The notes under the pieces: model-generated
Database searches by the model: none
What the model was told of the DNA's origin: nothing
What the model saw: the letters and a program-made list of their open reading frames with translations, nothing else
Assembly: GCA_021442155.1 (NCBI GenBank)
Contig: CM038214.1
Location: forward strand, 22,593,808-22,657,807
Direction of reading: 5' to 3'
DNA from: Cymbidium sinense
Taxonomy: Eukaryota; Streptophyta; Magnoliopsida; Asparagales; Orchidaceae
DNA length: 64,000 bases
Translations under genes and position numbers: made by a program
In this document: in pieces, positions 60,101 to 64,000 of the stretch
How the letters are laid out: each line of letters opens with the position of its first letter
Numbering within the stretch: the stretch's first letter is position 1

Positions 60101-62219
60101 CTAAACTAGAATAAATAAAACCTAAACCTAAACCTAAAATAAATTAAACCTAAACCCTAATCTAAATAAAATAAGATAAACTTAAAATAAATCTAAACCT
60201 AAAAATAAATCAAAACCAAAACATAAATCAAAAAATAAAAAATAAAACCTAAACCTAAAAATAAAATAAAGATAAAACTAAACTAAAAATTAAACATAAA
60301 CCTAAACCTAAACCTAAAAAATAAACTAAAATAAAAACATAAACTAAAATAATAAACTAAACTAAATAAAAATAAAAAATAAACCTAAAGGAAAATAAAA
60401 TAATAAAATAAACTAAAAGAAATAAAAATAAACTAAATAAACCTAAGCCTATCGGTGTACTTAATTTAAAAAAAAAAACTAAAAACCTTAAACCCTAAAC
60501 CCTAAATCCTAAATCATTAACCTTAAAACTAACCCTAAACCTTAAAAACCTTAAACCCTAAATCCTAAACCCTAAAAAACCTAAACCCTAAAGCTTAAAC
60601 ACTAAACCTTAAACCCTAAACCCTGAACCATAACCTTAAACCCTAAACCCTAAAACCCTAAACCCTGCTCAGACCCTAAACCACAAACCATCCCTAAACC
60701 CTAAAACCTAGGAGAAACTTGAGACCTAAACCTAAACTAAATAAAACCTAAAAATAAAATAAATAAATAAACCTAAACCTAAATAAATTAAAAAAATAAA
60801 ATAAAAACTTAAATTAAGACATAAAAATACAATAAAATAAACTAAAATAAGATAAATTATAACCTAAACTAAAGTAAAAAAATAAAACAAACCTAAGAAT
60901 AAAAAACCTAAATAAAAATTAAAACTAAATGTAAAATAAAAATAAAAATTACCTAAAATAAAATAAAATAAATGATAAATAGAAATCTAAACTTAAAAAA
61001 TAAACCCAAAAATAAATAAAAAATAAAACCTAAACCCTAAAATAAAAAATCTAAACCTAAAATAAAAATAAAATAAAAATAAAATAAACCTAAACCTGAA
61101 GTAAAATAAACAAAACTAAAATAAGTAAAACTTAAACCTAAACCTAAAATAAACTAAACATAAACCTAAACCTAAATTAAATTAAATAAAATAAACTAAA
61201 AATAAACCTAAACTAAAAAATAAAATCTAAAAAAAACCTAAAACTTAAACCTAAAAAAATAAAATAAAAACCTAATCCTAAACCTAAAAATAAGAAATAA
61301 AACCAAAACCTAAAAAATAAAATAAGAATAAAACTTAACTAAAAAATAAACCTACTTAAATCTAACCATAAAAAATAAATGAAAATAAAAAACCTAAACT
61401 AAAATAAATAAACCTAAAATGAATAAACTAAACTAAATAAAAAATAAAAAATAAAGCTAAATAAAAGAAAATAAAAAAGCTAAAATAAATAAAAAATAAA
61501 CTAAATAAACCTAAACCTACTGGTTTACTTAATTACAAAAAACCTAAATCTTAAGCTAACCCTAAACCAAAAACCCTAAACCTCAAAAATAAATAAAAAA
61601 AATTTAAATGTGTTGGTTTATTTAATTTAAAAATAAACCTAAACTAAAACCTGAACCCTAAACCTAAAACCTAAACCATAAACCTAAATCTTAAAAGAAT
61701 GAACCCTAACCTACCCCAAACTCCTAAAAACCAGACCTAAAGCTCTAAAACTGACCCCCACCTACCACACCTAAACCCTAAAACTAAACCCTAAAAAAAA
61801 ACTAAAAATAAAATAATAAAACTCAATTAATAAATAAACTTAAACCCAATCCTAAACCTAAACAATAAACTAAAATAAAAAAACCTAAACTAGAATAAAT
61901 AGACTAAACTAAATAAATAAATAAACCTAAATAAAATTTAAAAATAAAATAAACAAATTAAAATAAAAATTAAATTGAACTTAAAAAAAACCATAAACCC
62001 TAAATCCTAAACCATAAACTCAAAAAAAAACCTAAAAATAAACAAACCATAAAAAATAAAAAAATAAAACTAAACAAAAATAAAATAAAATAAACCTAAA
62101 ATAAAATAAAATAAGAACTAAATAAAAGCCTAAACCTAAAATATAAACTTAAAAATAAAACATAAAAATAAATAAAAAATAAAATCTAAACCTTAAACTA
62201 AATAAAAAACCTAAACCTA
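57172..62219 (-). repeat. Telomere-motif-derived satellite with higher-order units
   Basis: About 5 kb of CCCTAAA, CCTAAA and TAAAATAAA variants. Near-perfect CCCTAAA clusters (about 57,720-57,990, 58,410-58,600, 59,520-59,730, 60,480-60,720, 61,560-61,800) alternate with TAAAA/CCTAAA-rich stretches. Each cluster is preceded by a spacer motif close to CTACYRGTTTACTTAATTT, at 57,691, 58,351, 59,487, 60,447, 61,515 and 61,608. This indicates a higher-order unit of roughly 0.7-1.1 kb. The minus strand carries the TTTAGGG motif. An RT/RNase H island interrupts it at 59,105-59,462. Open frames such as 58,563-58,748 are by-products of the repeat. Confidence 0.85.
59105..59462 (+). pseudogene. Gypsy RT/RNase H fragment inside the satellite
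   Basis: Plus-strand 59,213-59,440 reads YPPIEKHCPTLIFGSQKL, RHYMLSHNMNLISRTNPL, QHLMT then a stop, and later MILSQFDSTFVPF and VVKGQALADFS. This matches the RNase H region at 31,340-30,783, but in the opposite orientation. The preceding 100 bp is unrecognised. The fragment ends at 59,435-59,455 with an inverted near-copy of its own start (see findings). It is too short to have inserted as an element and is probably debris caught in the array. Confidence 0.8.
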
Positions 62220-62285
62220 CAACAACAACAACAACAACAGCAATAAGCCTTAATCCCACTAGGTGGGGTCGGCTACATGAATCCT

Positions 62286-63035
62286 TCATCTCCATTGTGT
62301 CTTATTATGTGTCAAATTCTTGTTTAAAATAAGTATACTATGATCATTTTTTATACATCTTAACCAAGTCTTTTTAGGTCTACCTCTACCTTTCTTAACA
62401 TAAGGCAAATCTAATGCATCTACTCTCCTAATCGGGTCATCGGACGGTGGACACTTTATGTGGCCAAACCAACTAAGGTGACTCTCCCTAATCTTATCTA
62501 CCATTGGAGCTACTCCAACTTTTTCTCGAATATACTCATTTTGCATTCTATCTCTAAGAGTAAAGCCACTCATCAACCTAAGCATCCTCATCTCTGTAAT
62601 ACTTAACTTAGTCTTATGCTTCTCTTTTATTGGCCAACATTCTGCACCATAAGTCATTGCAGGTCTTACCACCATCTTATATAATTTTCCCTTAAGTTTA
62701 ATTGGAATTTTTCTATCACATAATAGCTCAGATGCATTCCTCCACTTCAACCATCCAACTTGAATTCTACTAATAACATCTCCATCTATTTCACCATCAT
62801 TTTGAAAAATAGAGCCTAAATATCTGAAACACTCACTCTTATTAATGACTTGTTCACCAAATGTCACAACACTACCACTAGAACTTCTACAACTAAAATC
62901 ACACTCCATATATTCAGTTTTAGATCTACTTAAACAAAAACCTTTAGACTCTAGAGTTGACCTCCATAATTCAAGTTTATGTTGGACTCCCTCTCTAGTC
63001 TTATCAATAAGAAGAATGTCATCAGCAAAAAGCAT
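62286..63035 (-). pseudogene. RTE reverse transcriptase C-terminal part (longest intact frame)
   Basis: A 249-codon open frame, the longest in the window. It begins with MLFADDILLIDKTREG, containing the RT active-site FADD, then LELWRSTLESKGFCLSRSKT and EYMECDF. ECFRYLGSIFQNDGEIDGDV, RPAMTYGAECWPIKEKH, MRMLRLMSG and HLSWFGHIKCPP follow, the conserved thumb and C-terminal tail of RTE clade proteins. The frame continues upstream past one stop (TRHL-stop-EDVSWCMLFADD), so the first Met is not a true start. It would copy LINE RNA at the target site, but the upstream domains are broken. Confidence 0.9.
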
Positions 63036-63039
63036 ACAC

Positions 63040-63854
63040 CAAGATACATCTTCTTATAAATGCCTAGTAAGAACATCCATAACTAAAGTAAAAATATAAA
63101 GGCTTAAAGCTGATCCTTGACGTTATCCAACTGAAATAGGAAAATATTTTGTCAATCCTCCTTGTGTTTAGACACAAGTAAATGATTCTACATATCCTTA
63201 ATGACTTGAATATAACCAATATTAACTCTTTTTCTATTCTAGAACTCTCCAAGAACATCTCTTGAAACTTTATCATAAGCTTTTCTAAATCAATAAATAT
63301 CATATGTAGATCCTCTTTACTTTCTCTATGCTTCTCCATCAAACCCCTTAACAAATGTATATCATCCATAGTAGATCTACCTGACATGAAACCAAACTGA
63401 TTGTGAGAAACCTATGTATCACATCATAACCTATGATCAATTACTCTCTCCCATAATTTTAATGTATGGCACATTAACATAATTCCTCTATAATTTGCAC
63501 ACTCTTGTGCATCACCTTCATTCTTAAATATAGGAACCAACAAACTCTTTCTCCATTAATAGGACATCTTTTTAGTCTTTAAAATGACATTAAAAAGATT
63601 TGTAATCCAAGAAATTCCTTGATCTCCTAAACATTTCCACACTTCTATTGGAATATTATTCGATCCTACTATTTTTCCACATTTCATTTTCTTTAAAGCT
63701 TCACTAACTTCAGATTTACTAATACGATGATAAAAATGAAATTCTCTATTTTTGTTTAGGGTATTAAGGTTGCTAAAATCAATCGTACTTTCAGATCCTT
63801 CTTTGAAAAGTTTATCAAAATACCTCATCCACCTATTCTCAATATCCTTTTCTA
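63040..63854 (-). pseudogene. RTE reverse transcriptase N-terminal part, frameshifted
   Basis: 63,840-63,556 encodes RYFDKLFKEG, YHRISKSEVSEALKKMKCGK and PIEVWKCLGDQGI, the start of the RT region of RTE proteins. 63,387-63,290 reads MSGRSTMDDIHLLRGLMEKH and LHMIFIDLEK, containing the first catalytic Asp (FIDLEK). 63,125-63,055 reads QGSALSLYIFTLVMDVLTR leading to the FADD frame. Several frameshifts and stops lie between (about 63,550-63,400 and 63,290-63,130). The sequence starts abruptly at 63,854 against the satellite. Confidence 0.85.
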
Positions 63855-64000
63855 AAAAAACCTAAACCTAAATTAAAAAATAAAATAGACCAAAACCTAC
63901 ACTTAAATAAACTAAAATAAAATAAATAAACCTAAAATAAAAAATAAAACCTAAAAATAAGCCTAAAATAAAAGCCAAAACCCTAAACCTAAAATAATAA
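63855..64000 (-). repeat. Telomere-motif satellite continuing beyond the LINE
   Basis: CCTAAA/TAAAATAAA text identical in style to that left of the LINE, starting with the second copy of the 16-bp flanking repeat and running to the window edge. It shows that the LINE inserted within the array. Confidence 0.85.

Larger units (their letters stand above)
62220..63854 (-). mobile_element. 5'-truncated RTE-type LINE in the satellite
   Basis: Minus-strand element ending in a (TTG)n-type tail (62,220-62,243), with the 3' end text GTAGCCGACCCCACCTAGTG, GGATTAAGGC that I recall for plant RTE elements. It encodes RT pieces in order from 63,840 to 62,286 and lacks the N-terminal endonuclease and early RT, so it is 5'-truncated, as is usual for LINEs. 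A 16-bp direct repeat AAAAAACCTAAACCTA flanks it (62,204-62,219 and 63,855-63,870), a probable target-site duplication made from satellite sequence. Confidence 0.9.

Overview
This is nuclear DNA from a seed plant, very probably an angiosperm with a large, repeat-rich genome. The evidence is degenerate Arabidopsis-type telomere-motif arrays (TTTAGGG/CCCTAAA), decayed Ty3/gypsy retrotransposons of the Tat/Ogre type, an RTE-type LINE, and a block of plastid DNA carrying a tRNA cluster. I could not settle the species or family. I found no intact host gene. Every open frame of any length is either a transposon remnant or too short and unsupported to call.

Layout. 1-1.1 kb: unrecognised DNA, then a plus-strand gypsy protease remnant. 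1.1-2.24 kb: TTTAGGG-like array. 2.24-8.45 kb: 5' half of a minus-strand Tat-like element (LTR-like segment at 7.4-8.4 kb, gag at about 5-7 kb, protease region at 2.35-2.96 kb). 8.45-16.15 kb: gene-free DNA resembling plant mitochondrial spacer. 16.55-29.5 kb: long non-coding retroelement DNA with two homologous copies of one segment (16.55-17.5 and 24.35-26.4 kb), a second LTR-like segment (17.98-18.96 kb), and two tandem-repeat fields with periods of about 175 bp and 328 bp. 29.5-34.1 kb: minus-strand gypsy pol (protease, RT, RNase H, integrase), full of stops and frameshifts. 34.25-36.13 kb: plastid insert with trnT-GGU, trnE-UUC and trnY-GUA in plastid order. 36.1-56.2 kb: mostly mitochondrial-spacer-like DNA, with a gypsy protease fragment (44.7-45.3 kb) and a LINE RNase H fragment (47.3-47.95 kb). 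56.2-57.17 kb: minus-strand gypsy gag. 57.17-64 kb: CCCTAAA-like satellite, interrupted by an RT/RNase H island (59.1-59.46 kb) and a 5'-truncated RTE LINE (62.22-63.85 kb).

Nothing here forms a working pathway. The window reads as old heterochromatin: retroelements, organelle DNA and telomere-like satellite layered on one another. CpG loss and CAA/CAG-to-stop changes are common, as expected of long-methylated DNA. The most unusual feature is that the right-hand satellite is not a plain telomeric array. It appears to have a higher-order unit of roughly 0.7-1.1 kb marked by a conserved non-telomeric spacer motif. All family assignments rest on reading translated motifs by eye; no database search was run.
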